Below are positions 1-10,729 of a stretch of DNA of 64,000 nucleotides, piece by piece. Below the pieces are notes generated by a model. It was not told where the DNA came from. It searched no databases and saw only the letters and a list, made by a program, of their open reading frames with translations. How positions within the stretch are numbered: position 1 is the first letter of the stretch; the number at the start of each line of letters is the position of its first letter. The position numbers and the translations under genes are program-made. Source of the stretch: Euglena gracilis (taxonomy: Eukaryota; Euglenida; Euglenophyceae; Euglenales); NCBI GenBank assembly GCA_039621445.1, contig CP154956.1, forward strand, positions 39,520,553 through 39,584,552, given 5' to 3'.

Positions 1-258
1 GGCCTGAAGGGGAAAAACCAGCCTGCTCTCCACCTCGATCTCGAGCATCGTGAGGTGGTACACCGCCGCCCCAAGGAGCGCCCGCAGAAAGCGCAGTGAC
101 GGGGGAGGCAGCCGGGAGGACGCCTCCAACGCTTCGCACTGCTCGCAGGCGTCCACAATCTGTGCCATGAAGTGCCGGAGCCGCAGATACCCATGGGACA
201 GTGCCTCTTCGTCGATCCGCCGCACCTGTGGCGGCGGACGAGGCACGAGCACCAGGAA
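1..258 (-). CDS. Exon of an unrecognised gene, cut by window edge
   Basis: The minus strand is open for about 85 codons in a GC-rich stretch quite unlike its surroundings. The protein is helical and leucine/arginine-rich; typical segments read RIDEEALSHGYLRLRHFMAQ, then VDACEQCEALEASSR and later LGAAVYHLTMLEIEVESRL. Frame, composition and absence of low complexity argue for a real exon. I do not recognise the family. The upstream (right) border near base 258 has no AG, so its splice site is unresolved; the other end leaves the window. It appears to be the most downstream visible exon of the same gene as the exons at 619-762, 1182-1250 and 1543-1626. Confidence 0.55.
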
Positions 259-618
259 AGTGGGAGGCCCACAGAAAATTCAGGCCAGGAGGGAATGTTC
301 TCAGAGACTGAATTACAAATTTGCAGCAGCACACGGAGATATCGACACCCACACGAAGACACCCACACGAAGATATCGACACCTACATGCCCAGCCCACT
401 GGTCGAGTCTTCAGGTAAATAAATTACCCTAAAATTTCCTACCAGCATTGCACATTTTCAATCTTCCCATTAGGTGAAGAACTTTGGGGGAAATGCAAAA
501 CCCCTGCACAAATCTGGCCAGCCGCATGGATGCCAACGCAGGAGAGCACTCCTCGTGCAACTGCGCACAATTGCATTCCTTTTGGCACAAATGGGAGCTC
601 CGTTATCAGCAGAGGCAC

Positions 619-762
619 CTGCACACCTCGCCGACGATGTCTCGATACCTGCCTCCGTTTGCACAGGCTGGCAGCTCCTTCAACTGGACCCCAAGTCCTC
701 GGAGGTATTGAAGATGCTCGTCACTCCCAAAGCGTCGTCTCTCAATGGCCCAGGGAGGGGGG
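619..762 (-). CDS. Exon of the same unrecognised gene
   Basis: On the minus strand an AG acceptor (GCTGCAAG, exon from 762) and a GT donor (TGCAG before GTGCCT, exon to 619) bound 144 nt that are open in one frame, as 1+47 codons+2. The peptide includes ERRRFGSDEHLQYLRGLG and VQLKELPACANGGRYRDIVG and is predicted helical. The matched borders and open frame support an exon. The product is unknown. Between this exon and the one at 1-258 I could not fix the intron borders, and there may be another exon between them. Confidence 0.5.
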
Positions 763-1181
763 CTTGCAGCTCAGAGGTCAAATTTGGGCTGGCTGGAAAA
801 AGGTGCCCCCAAGCTGGAATTTTTTTTAAAAAAATCTCGGGTCTGTTCCAACTTAGGGGGAAAAATTGGTCAAACCAAAATTATCCACAAAAACAATGCT
901 CTGTCCACCTACTGCAGTACTGGACTCACTTCCTTCCACCCTTCCACCCTTCCACCCTTAGGTACCAGGTGGCCCATTTTGGCACCTTCAAAGCCAAAAA
1001 TACACACACACACACACACACACCACACCACACACAACACACACACAACGCACACACAACACACACAAATACTTTGGGGCTGGACAAGGAATCAAATCGC
1101 TCAGTGGGAGTGGGGATATACTCCGGGGCTGGGAGGGATTACTGGTCGTGAACAGGCTGCTGACCCCTCCCTCAATTATCC
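763..1181. repeat. Intronic region with (CA)n microsatellite
   Basis: The region between candidate exons holds A/T homopolymers, a run of CTTCCACC repeats near 940-960 and a CACACA/ACACAC microsatellite at about 1003-1071. No open frame here looks coding. Confidence 0.7.
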
Positions 1182-1250
1182 GTCGGCTTGAGCGACGCCC
1201 TGGCCCCTTCCCAGCTGGATGGCCACGGCTGGGTCAATAACGGCAATCTC
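1182..1250 (-). CDS. Short exon of the same unrecognised gene
   Basis: The minus strand has an acceptor (TTCCATAG, exon from 1250) followed in frame by EIAVIDPAVAIQLGRGQGVA and QAD, after which a stop codon appears. The acceptor is in phase 0, matching the phase-0 donor of the exon at 1543-1626. The donor side is not resolved: no GT lies before the stop, so a nonconventional border is possible. Function unknown. Confidence 0.4.
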
Positions 1251-1542
1251 CTATGGAATGACCATTTGGGGATCCTTGCACAAATGGAAGTATCGCAGTA
1301 GATGGTTCATGAACGCAAAACCTTTCATTGCAGACATTGGTCACGTTGGGCTCCTGCACAAATCCAAAATGCAAGGCTCTTTTATATTACTTTCTGTACA
1401 AAGGCTGTTTGAGGCATCAAAACTGGGATTTTTTAGATCTGAGGCAAAACATATGCAAAAAAAAAACTGTGCGTGGGGGTCCTGCCTGCAAAATTCATAT
1501 TCAGGCACTGTGGCAAACATGCACATGAAGGGGGGGTGTAAC

Positions 1543-1626
1543 CTGGGCCTCAACGTCCAGCCTGTTCTTCTCCTGCTGCAGGCGATCGTCCTCCTGCGCA
1601 ATGAAATCCTGCAGCCACTCATCCGG
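1543..1626 (-). CDS. Exon of the same unrecognised gene
   Basis: Minus-strand exon of 28 codons beginning DEWLQDFIAQEDDRLQQEK after a proline and ending DVEAQ at a GT donor (GCCCAG before GTTACA). It is charged and strongly helical, like a coiled coil or linker helix. The donor is phase 0 and would join in frame to the exon at 1182-1250. The acceptor is not a clear AG because a TGA lies just upstream in this frame. The family is not recognised. Confidence 0.45.
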
Positions 1627-1730
1627 TCACTGGCTGGGTCGGTTGCTGCCGGATGGAACGGCGGAACGGCGGCAACCAACACAACGGAGGCACCACAACG
1701 GAGTTGCTGAACAAACGAGGGCGTCAAACC

Positions 1731-2240
1731 TGGGGGGGGGGGGGTCTCAACTTCTCACCGGTTTTCTGCAAAAAAAAGGCCAATGGGCTGGTGGGCAGCA
1801 GCAGAACCCCGCCCACCCAGGGGCCTAAACCCTCCCCCCAAATAATACCCCCCCTTGGGTCTGACTTTGGCGACCGAAATAATACCCCCCCCCCGGGTCG
1901 GATTTTGACCTGAAAATGTAGGTAAAAATCACAATATCTGACAACAAATTACGAAAAAAATCGATTTTTCTGGATCATCTGACCTCTAAAAAAAAGGTAA
2001 ATTTCAGAAGAAAGTGCAAAAAATGACCCCAAAGGGGGGGTTTGGCACTATTTTGGCTCCTACGGGACTTCGAAAAATTTCGAAAATTTTGGGAAATAAT
2101 ACCCCCAAAATAATACCCCCCCTCGGGCCGGGACTTCGGGCGAAAAAAATAATACCCGGGGGGGTGTTTTGGGGGGGGGGGTAGCTCAGAGCTGGAAAAC
2201 TTGGGCGGCTGGAGCTGACCCCGGGGGGGGGGGGAGATGG
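1731..2240. repeat. AATAATACCCCCC inverted-repeat module
   Basis: Repeated AATAATA followed by C runs at 1838-1860, 1880-1900, 2095-2120 and 2145-2165, with the words CGGGTCGGATTTTGAC and TCGGGCCGGGACTTCGGG between them. Related modules with AATAATAAACCCCCC occur at 23.3-23.7 kb and 51.8-52.1 kb, so this is a dispersed family. No coding. Confidence 0.6.
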
Positions 2241-2988
2241 GGTCCATTTCGGCTGCGGCTCACCCAGCACCCACCAATTCACTAGCCCACCAGCAGATTT
2301 AAGGTTTAACCTTTTGGGGTTTGAGGAAAACTGCAACAGCCTGTATTGCACAGCCCTCAGCCCCACCCATCATTTCTGGGGCTTCACCACAAAATTGGAA
2401 TCCCGGCCATTTGGTTACCTGGAGGTAGAATGCATTAAACAATGATTTGTCGATTTTTTGTCATTATTGGTTTTTGTCATTATGAGCAATCGAGGGGAAG
2501 GGTGTTAGGGGGGGTCAGGCCGGGAAAAATTTTAGCATCAGCGGTGGCGGGTGGATCAAAAAAAAAATCCTTTTCTTTTTGGTGTTTTCATCAGTTTTTG
2601 TCATCAGCAGCAATTGTGGGGGGGTGAAGCCGTTTTGGCATTTTCGGTCTTCGTCGTCAGAGCAATGGGGGGGTGGTTGTCTGGAGGTGAAACCAAAAAA
2701 ACTTTCATCATTCTGGTATTTGGCATCATCAGCGCTGGTAGGGGATATGGAGGGGAAGTTGGACAATTTTTCCTTTTTTTGGTTTTGTGCCAAATGTGGC
2801 CGGTGCACAAAATTGGTAACCTATGAGGAGCCTCCACAAAGGAATCCGGGAAACCAGACTCCACGGAGGCTCCAGGCAACCAGCTCCGCGAAGGCTCCAA
2901 GGAGGCTCAGGTAACCAAAAGTGAGGATTCCAAATTTTCTGGGGCCCATCTCAGGGATCGATGTTCTATGGGAAAATGTATGGTGTAC
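2241..2988. other. No gene seen; low-complexity DNA
   Basis: T/G-rich DNA with repeated TTTTGTCAT/GTCATCA words (2440-2740) and GGAGGCTCC words (2825-2910). I see no convincing exon. Confidence 0.5.
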
Positions 2989-3341
2989 CTCATGAAGCAG
3001 ATCGTTGAGCATGTTGCCCACCACTCCGTCGACATTGAACCTGAGGTCATGAATTAACAAACAGGTCATATGACGACGATGATGACAATTTGTGAATCAG
3101 AGTTCAGTGCTCACCAATTTCTTGCCTTTAAATTTGTTTCAAAAATTCATGTAGACAAAGCTGTGGACATGTAAAAAAAAAACATGTGGACAAAAATTTG
3201 TGGTACGCCTTGGTAGCAGCCCTGAGATTTATGATGTCAAGAATACCCCACTAATGATTCTGCAGTGCCCTCAAAAGTTGTGCCCGAGTGACCTTGCAGG
3301 CGAAAAGGTGGGGGGTGAAGGTCCAAAATAACATTGAGCTC
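2989..3341 (-). CDS. Two candidate short exons (2989-3040 and 3293-3341)
   Basis: Two short minus-strand segments are framed by AG acceptors and GT donors. 3293-3341 can encode ELNVILDLHPPPFRLQ (acceptor CTTTGCAG, donor CAAG/GTCACT). 2989-3040 can encode FNVDGVVGNMLNDLLHE (acceptor CCTCAG, donor GAG/GTACAC). Their reading phases do not join directly, so an exon is missing or one of the two is chance. They could be upstream exons of the gene whose exons lie at 1-1626. The intervening DNA shows nothing else. Confidence 0.28.
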
Positions 3342-3572
3342 CTGCAAAGAATAATGTGGTAAAAGTTCACAGTTCATTTCGACTCCCTCTGATGGAGAGC
3401 CTCGGCGGGGGTGGAGAATGAGGCAACGCTCTCTTTGAAATTATGCGGGATAATGCGGAGTAAAAGTTTGCAGCACGGCCGTTGTTGGCACTCACACAAA
3501 GTTGGAAACCTGCAGTTTTGGCCATAAACACTGAACAAAATGTCAAAAGATGCAAACCGACCCAGAATTGCC

Positions 3573-3637
3573 CTAACCCTCTCCAAAACCGTAACCCCAA
3601 CCCCAACCCCAACCCTAACCCTAACCCTAACGATTGA
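3573..3637 (+). repeat. Interstitial telomere-like repeat (CCCTAA/CCCCAA)n
   Basis: About ten units of CCCTAA and the variant CCCCAA run from 3573 to 3637. The opposite-strand word TTAGGG recurs at 4075-4115 and 4380-4390. The tract abuts the zinc-finger retrotransposon fragment that follows. It is internal here, so it is a telomere-derived or look-alike tract and not a chromosome end. Confidence 0.75.
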
Positions 3638-3639
3638 GA

Positions 3640-4080
3640 AGTGCAAATTCTGCCAGCGCGAGTTACACCACTCGGTATGGCAGCAAAGTCACCTGACGAG
3701 GCACCCAAGGCCTGCGCAGTCTGCCCGTCCTGCCCCCTTATCCCCGTATCAGAACCTGCTAGAAGGCGCAGTTCCAAGAGCTGAAGAGACGCATCCTCCG
3801 AGGCAGAGGCTTCAACGGGCAGAACCCTCGCAAGAGTGCAGCCGATTCCGCTGGCTCTGTGCGTCCCTTTCCGACGAGGCTGAGAGCGCACCCTTCGGAC
3901 GCCAAGTCGGCGGCTGTGACGGCTGCCATCCTGGGATCCATCAGCAATGCCCATTGGGAAGTCCTTGAAGGCCTGTACCCCAAGGTGGATTCTGTGCACA
4001 CCCGATGGCAAGGCCACCCTCAAATGTTTGGAGGCAAGGACCCAGTCGTCCTCTTTCAGCAACTCCAGGAGATGTTAGGG
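3640..4080 (+). pseudogene. N-terminal zinc-finger fragment, probably of a retrotransposon ORF
   Basis: Right after the telomere-like tract the + strand encodes CKFCQRELHHSVW then QQSHLTRH, a perfect C-x2-C-x12-H-x3-H finger. The reading then shifts frame. The later frame (about 3765-4075) is open and reads ELKRRILRGRGFNGQNPRKS through ISNAHWEVLEGLYPKVDSVH to FGGKDPVVLFQQLQEM. N-terminal C2H2 fingers are usual in non-LTR elements with a restriction-like endonuclease, and the 3' halves of such an element lie at 34.5-40.6 kb, so this may be its 5' part. That link is inference; no RT motif is present. A long minus-strand open frame over the same bases is a shadow. Confidence 0.45.
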
Positions 4081-4538
4081 TCAGGGTTCAAGTTATGGTG
4101 TGGGTTAGGGTTGCAAAAAATGAGCGAAAATGATCCAAATTACTGTGGGGGCCATAAATAGTGGGACACTCCGTCGCATGTAAATCAATTCGGCCAGGCA
4201 ATTTTGGTGGGCAAAAACTTTGGCGTTGAGTGGCCAAAACCATGGCACCTAGTTGCTGATATTGACCTGCCATTTGCAGGGGGATGTGGTAGTTTATTCA
4301 TAGTGGAAGAATTCTGGCTCATTGTGGTGGAAATTTGACACCATTTTGGAGCCAACGTTCTAGCTGTATATTGGACAGTGGTTAGGGTTAGAATTTAGGG
4401 GAAAAGTCTGGTCGAATCTCGACTGAGATTCAAGGCTAAATTTGTATTCAAATTTTGGATTTGTATTCAGACCCAATTAGGCTTAAATCACCATATTTTT
4501 AACCCTATCCTGAATGCGAACCCGAACAATTTTCCCAC
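4081..4538. other. No gene seen
   Basis: Mixed-composition spacer with scattered TTAGGG-like words; no exon-like frame. Confidence 0.5.
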
Positions 4539-6045
4539 CAGGGGTTCCCTCCCATTCGTGGTGGGGACCGCCATTTCTGATTCGTGATTATTCGTGATTA
4601 TTCGTGATTATTCGTGATTATTCGTGATTATTTGTGGTTCCAAAAATCCGCCCGGTTTTCAGCTAAATGATGGACTCCTGGGATGCCAGCAGGAAGCAGG
4701 GCGGTCCTTAAGCAAAAAAAAAAATCCCGTCCCAACAATAGGGAAAAATGACCAAAAAAGTGGCGATATTTTGGCAAAAAAAACGGGTCGACTTCAGGAA
4801 AAAAAGTGATTTCTGACACCCTTGAATTGTCGTCCATCCACCCAAAACGTCAAAAAGTGTGTGTTTCGACTTTTGAATTTGGATTCCGTTCAAATCCCTG
4901 GTCGCCCTTCGCCGGCCTTGGTAGGCCCTTAGGCCAGGGGGCGGTCCTTAACAAAAAAAACTTCCCGTCCCTTATGGACCGCCCTAGCAGCAGGGCGTTG
5001 CTTAAGGACCCCCCCCCGGGGGGGTCCAGCTCAGAGGCTGGAAGATTTCTGCTGGCTGGAAAAAGGGCCGGGGTCAAATTTTCTTAAGCAACACCCTGCC
5101 TGGCAGGAAGAACAATGCTTTTAGGATTGGAAATGCCTCCCCCCCTGGGGGGGGTCGCTAAAATGGCCAATATTCGTCTCCGACCAGGGGGGGGGGGAGG
5201 GTGGTCGTTGGACAAGGGGGGGGGTGGACCCCAAGTCAGAGGAAAATTGACCGAAGATGGGGGGGGGGGTATATGGCCATTTTGGACTGTTTTTGGCCAT
5301 TCTTGCCATTTCTTGACTATGGTTGGCACTTTTGGCCATTTTTGGGCATTTTTGGGTATTTTTAGGCATTTTAACCACTTTTCGTCTTGATTGGTCGCTT
5401 TTGGCCACCTTTGGCAGCTGTTGGCCACACTATGGCCCCCTTTGGCCCATTTTTGGCCTCTTTGGGCAATTTTTCGTGACTTTTGGCCATTTTTGCCCTT
5501 TTTTTGCCATTTTTTTTTGGCTTTTGGCCATTTTGGGCCATCTTTGGCCATTTTCAGGCCATTTTTGGTCATTTTTGACTGTTTTTGGCCAACTTTTAGC
5601 AGCTTTGGCCGAACCAACAATCGTATGTATACAAAAAGATCACCTCTGACTGGGGGAGAGGGTGGTCGTCAGACAAGTCCGGTCGTTGGACAAGGGGGGT
5701 GGGGGTATGCAAAGTTGCCAACGTTGTACCTATGCATCATCATTGTGTGAGCGTTCCATTGTCCAAACAAACCCCTTTTTGGCTGAAAACATGATCCATC
5801 ACAAAAGCAGAAAGCAAAGTCGCTCATCGTCAGAATCCGAAGAAGACATTTTCTAAAGAACAAATAAAACACAGTTCCGAATGTTGAATGACTACATTTG
5901 TAAAGAAAAATAATTCCCAGAAAAAAATATCCTTTGTGGTTATTCGTGATATTCGTGATTATTCGTGATTTTCGAAAAATCCGAAATTCGTGGTGATTTG
6001 TGATTATTCGTGATTATTCGTGCCACAAATCAGAGGGAATCCCTG
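4539..6045. mobile_element. 1.5-kb DNA transposon, CAGGG ends, 7-bp target duplication
   Basis: The left end reads CAGGGGTTCCCTCCCATTCG and the right end, reverse-complemented, CAGGGATTCCCTCTGATTTG. Both are followed inward by arrays of TTCGTGATTA (4567-4640 and 5940-6030, opposite orientation). The 7-bp word TTCCCAC flanks it at 4532-4538 and 6046-6052. The interior has no transposase; it holds degenerate TTTTGGCCATTT repeats (5270-5620), poly-G tracts and short duplicated words such as GGTCGTTGGACAAGGGGG (5201 and 5680). A non-autonomous element; the CAGGG ends resemble hAT-type elements. Confidence 0.75.
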
Positions 6046-6584
6046 TTCCCACCTGACTTTTTGGCTGAAAATTCCCTGAAATCTGGCCTTGAATTCAAAC
6101 CCCAACCCAAACAAGTTTACTGCAATGTTTTTTGTACGTCTCGACATCAAGAGCCACCCTGTGCCCATGCATTGGGGGCAAAGTCGGACTCATGAATACT
6201 CGCCTCCAAATTTCGGCTGAAAAATGCCAACCCAACTGGATTTCCTTTTTTGCCTGTTTTTCAGTGCAAGCCGGGGGCCCCCACCCACCCCCACCCCCAC
6301 CCCCTCCCCCTGGACCCACCCCCTGGACCCCACCCCTTGGGTCCAGCCATCACCTTTCTTCCTGCCAGCTTGCTGCCCCCCCCCCGAGTGTCCTTGAGGA
6401 GTGTCCTTTCATTACCCACCAAATGCTGCACGTAGTTTTGGCAACTCTGGGCCAAAATAATGGACCCCAAGAGCCACGGTATTGGCCACTGAGCGCCAAA
6501 GAAAAGGTGGTTCGTTGTAACAGTTTCACAGGGCAGGGCGATGCGCATGTAGGTAGTAGCGTGGCACACCGCCTGGCGTGGCAA

Positions 6585-7330
6585 TGAAACCGTTGGTGTC
6601 GGTCGATTTTTCTAAAACCTATTTCATCTGGGCCCGCAACCCTGTCCTGAAACATTCAATCGATACACAAAAAACCAAAAAAAAAAAATTAAAAAAAGCG
6701 CCACCGCAAACGTCGACAAAACCATTTTCGATTGCCTTGGAAATCGACACCCCTTTTTTGTGTTTTTCTTCTATTGTTTCAGAGTTTCACACAATTTTTT
6801 CAATTGCCTAATCGCCAGTAAAACACCACCTTTTTTTTTCATTAAAATTCAATTCAAAAAAAAAAAAAAAAATGTTGTTTTTTTTTATTTTCAATTTGAT
6901 CAATTCTTCACTTTCACCCAATTTCCCTTCCAATTTTCTTGATTTTTCTCAACTCATCAAACCAAATCACCCCTCCATTGAAAGCTTTCATCATCACCAG
7001 TGATGCCAACTAAATCTTATTTGAATCTTTTGAAATTCTGAAACGAAATGCAGAAAATATTTCCTGTGTCAATTGCCATTTTCACAGCATTGTACCACAA
7101 TCCGATCAAACAAATGTGTCACCACATCGAACATCTGTCATCAAGGGTCAACCACAAGAACACATTCATTCAAACCCAATGCAATAAAAGAACCTCCAAA
7201 AAAAAAAAAAGAAAAAGCGAAAAAAAAATTTCCAATATTTCACAAACATCACATCCAAACCCACTTCGCCCACATTCAACCTATTCACATTCCCCCCAAA
7301 CACTGACATTCAATCGATCATGGAAATATT
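6585..7330. repeat. G-poor, shortened copy of the repeat at 7.35-8.4 kb
   Basis: Many words match 7420-7900 in the same order (ATTGCCTTGGAA, TTTTTTGTGT, TCAATTGCCTAATC, ACACCACCTTTT, CACCCCTCCATTGAAAGC, CCAGTGATGCCAACTAAATC, ACAAATGTGTC). Between them this copy has lost G-containing stretches and gained A/T and C/A runs. Confidence 0.65.
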
Positions 7331-7339
7331 AAAAGTGTT

Positions 7340-8480
7340 TCCAACGGGCGCCATTGGAACCATCAGACATTAACGGGCGCCGCCTTGGAAACCGTTCGAC
7401 ATTGACAGATTTCATTGCCTTGGAATCGACACAACCCTTTTTTGTGTCTTTCTCGGTATTGTTCAGAGTTTTCACAATTACTTTCAATTGCCTAATCAAA
7501 ACCAAATGATGGAGGCCAGTCTGTTCCCCAGTCCCCACCCTGGTGGAACACCACCTTTTGGCATTTTTGGCCGTCATTAAGAGAAAATTCAAGGTGGCGG
7601 AAAAAAAGAAGAAAATGACTGAAATGTTGTTCCCTTTTGGGTATTCTGGCAAAATTTGATTTCACCAAATTCTTCACTTATGAAACCAATTTCCTGAATT
7701 TGGATAATTGGGATCGTATCTCTGTTTCAACTGCTCAAATGCCAAATCACCCCTCCATTGAAAGCTCTTTTCATCAGACGACCAGTGATGCCAACTAAAT
7801 CTGGCATTTGAATCTGGAAATTTGAAATTCTGGAAAACGAAATGGCAGATTAATTTCAGCCTGTTGTGAGCCCTGGAATTGCCAGATTGTCCATCTAACA
7901 GAAAAAATTGTCTGTATTCCACAATGCCGGCAATCCGAGCTGGTGGACAAATGTGTCCTGGATCGGAGATGCCGAGGCCATCGAGCCGGATAAGGAGACG
8001 GATCTGTCCCCACTGTTCAGGGGAGCAAAGGGCTGCCAACCATTTTTTTTCAAAGCATTGTCGGAGGGTCGTACGGGAAGCTGCACATTCTGAGCAACCC
8101 ATGGAAAGGGGTGTTGCGCGAAGAATGCCAGCTCTGCCTAGTCCATAACGCTTCCAGAACCCCAGAGTACCAAAAATTTCGAGGGGGAAAAAGCGAAACT
8201 CCAAAATATTTAAAATTTCACAAAAATTCCAATCACCATCTTGGAAATCAATAGGGATATTTTTTTTGTCTTTTGGCTTTGGTTTTCCGAATGGACCCAA
8301 ACATTGCCAACCTGGTTGGCCTTGGCCATCGGTTTCAACGTTAAAACCTATTTCCTGCGCCCGACGCCTGTCTTGAAATTCTACAGACATTAATGGATTT
8401 CAAGCTGAAATTGTTAACATCTGAGGGTTTCCAAGGCTGCGCCCGTTAATGTCTGACGGGTTTCCAAGACGACGCCAGCT
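7340..8480. repeat. Dispersed repeat carrying a retrotransposon fragment
   Basis: This block has relatives at 6.59-7.33 kb, 42.58-42.66 kb and 44.20-44.81 kb, recognised by words such as AAAACCTATTTC, GACGCCTGTCTTGA and CACCCCTCCATTGAAAGC. Both edges carry ACATTAACGGGCG-type words (7367-7400 and 8388-8465). Confidence 0.6.
7911..8129 (-). pseudogene. Fragment of a non-LTR retrotransposon polyprotein
   Basis: The minus strand reads CFEKKWLAALCSPEQWGQI, then RLDGLGISDP and PPARIAGIVEY. This matches the fragment at 38.8-40.6 kb (CFDDLLGAPCTPLQWDQITL, GGFRISDP, LPTRIAGIVDY). It is the segment just after the reverse transcriptase core. Only about 75 codons survive and both sides are unrelated repeat DNA, so this is a relic. 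Confidence 0.65.
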
Positions 8481-9983
8481 CTTTGCTCTGAAATAAAGTG
8501 GTTTTCATCCCGTAATTCCCAAAAAAAATGGTGGATCGTTTGAGAAACGGGAAGAAAAAGAGATTTTTGATGAAAATGTGGGGGGAAATCAAATAAAGAA
8601 TTAACCTGAAAATTTTCAGTTCTGTTGTGAAGCCAACGTTCCAATGCATGTATTTATGCGTTTAGGAACACCGGGCTCTTGACTCTGGCAGCACCTTTGA
8701 ACTTTTAATTGGAATGTTAGCTCTGAAAAGGCTTTTCAAGCCTTTTTCTGCTTTTGCGGAAAACAAAAGATGCAATTGTCTTTCCGCCTGTTGGGTGGTT
8801 TGAAAAAAAAACACACAAAGAATTTTAATGCATTTATATGCCCAAGATGCAGTTGTCCAGTCTTTGACACTTTCATGTTCAGTCAAAATGGCGCCTCCCG
8901 CCACTTCGGGTGGCCAAAAAAAGAGATTTCTGTCCAGTCTTTCCGAGGTCCCCCCCATTAAACAAAACGTAAACTTTGGCCCGAATCGAGAATTCACCGC
9001 CGAAATCACCTAAACCAGGGCAACATGGACCCTCAAAAAATGCGACACACAAAAAAAATCACAAAAAACACAAAAAAAACCTCGGCAAAGTGGGGTTGGG
9101 TGAAGGGGGGGGGGCCCTTCGGGAAAACACTGTATTTTAGTTACCAAGCCAGGCATCACCGAGGTTGGGAAAATTTTTGGTTCTGTTTTTCCATTGAAAC
9201 TGAGTGATTTGGTGCTTTTTTGGGAGGGGATATAGTCCGGAGGAATGCGGTTTTTGCGGGTTTTTTTAGAAAATTTTGTTTTTTGCGTGTGTTTCCCCCC
9301 AACACCTCTCTTTTCCTATTTGGGTCGTTTGTAGATGAGAATCATCAAATTCGATTGAGACTCGAAGTGGGGTCCCGGAATTATCAAAAATTGGCAAAAT
9401 TGGCTTGAAATTCCAATGCCAAAAACGAAAATTTGCCCTTTGGTCAGCCAAAAACATGCACACAGAAGATGCAATGTTCGGCAGGGGGAAAAAAAAATCC
9501 CAAGAGGACCCAATTAAATTTATAGGAGGACCAAATATTCCCAAGAGGACCCGAATTTTGACCCCCCCTCCAAGACCCCTGTCGCTGGTTTACCTTGTGA
9601 ATTTTATCTTTACAACCGGGGGGGGGGGGTTGGTCGGCCAGGCCGCCTAGCGCCAAAGGTGCCGGAATTCTCTGGGGGCTTTTTGACCAAAATCCATTGA
9701 TTTTGAGCCAATTTTGGCCGAGTGGCCAAAATGACCGACGCCCCCTCCCCACCCAGGGGAGATGGGCAGTGGGTGACTGGTTTTGAGAAGAGACTGACTG
9801 GTTTTGAAGTGTGGGCCCCCAGGCGATCAAGCAAGTCAAAAAAACTTCCTCATTTGGGTCCAAAGCGGAAAAACCCTGTTGAAAAAACCTGCCTTTGTGG
9901 AAACACACGGAGCGTGACGAAAGCGCACCCCCGCTGGAAGCCCTCTGTCTCATTCACCCACAACAGATGCGTGCATCGAACAC
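8481..9983. other. No gene seen
   Basis: AT-rich to mixed DNA with T and A runs. The stretch 9890-9983 is open on the minus strand and would continue, if the two transposons at 9992-14329 are removed, into 14335-14380; this may be an old coding remnant but no family is recognised. Confidence 0.4.
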
Positions 9984-9991
9984 CCGGCAAC

Positions 9992-10696
9992 CAAGGTTGA
10001 CGGCTTGTTTATTTTTGAAACAAAAAAAACATGTTTTTTTAATAAAAAAAAATTTAAAAAAACAGAAAAAATCGTCATGGAGGGTTTGGGGAAAAATTTT
10101 TGCAATGTTTTTTTGAAAAAGTTAATTTTTTATCTCTGCAGCATTCATTTTTTGTTTTTTCTTGGGCTGAAAGCATAACCTTTTGCACCAGAAAATACAG
10201 ATTTGGAAATACTTTCACACATAAAAAAAAACTTTAGAGGGGGCATTCCCCCCGTGACCCCCCCCCCGACCCGACCTAAGACCCTTTTCGGCCAATTTTT
10301 TTTCTGAAAAAAACTTGGCCGGTGATGCCTAATTTGACAAACTATTCAGGTGGATTCCCAATTTTGAGCATAAATTTTGCAAAATTTGGAATGGTGATGC
10401 CTAATTTGGTGTCAAAATACTAACTTTAGGTTGGGGGATTCCATATTTGGAGCCCAAAATTGATTTTTTCTTTAAAAATTCGTTTTCGGTGATTCCTATT
10501 TTGGCCACCGAAAATGTGGTGTTCCCCCGTGACCCCCCCCGTGACCCGAACCACACCCGAAAAATTTTTCTCAAAAAATGGTCATTTCGCAAGGAAAAAG
10601 GTCAATTTTTGCTTTCAAAAAAAAACATGTTTTTTGCGTTTTTTTTAAAAAAAACATGTTTTTTGGGTTTTTTTACAAAAAAAAATGTCAACCCTG
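9992..10696. mobile_element. 705-bp hAT-like MITE, TIR CAAGGTTGAC/GTCAACCCTG
   Basis: Terminal inverted repeats CAAGGTTGAC (9992-10001) and GTCAACCCTG (10687-10696) are flanked by the 8-bp duplication CCGGCAAC at 9984-9991 and 10697-10704. The interior is non-coding: A/T runs making ACATGTTTTTT hairpins near both ends, and repeated GGTGATGCCTAATTTG words. An 8-bp duplication and CAGGG-like ends fit the hAT superfamily. It is the simple form of the much larger element at 16636-22269. Confidence 0.85.
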
Positions 10697-10729
10697 CCGG
10701 CAACCGCCGTTCCAAATGTGTCTCACACT

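Noticed and set aside
3573-3637. True chromosome end
   Set aside because: Unique and repeat DNA continue on both sides; only about ten units.
3367-4062. 231-codon minus frame
   Set aside because: Antisense shadow of the zinc-finger fragment and the telomere-like repeat (its Gly-Leu run is CCCTAA read backwards).
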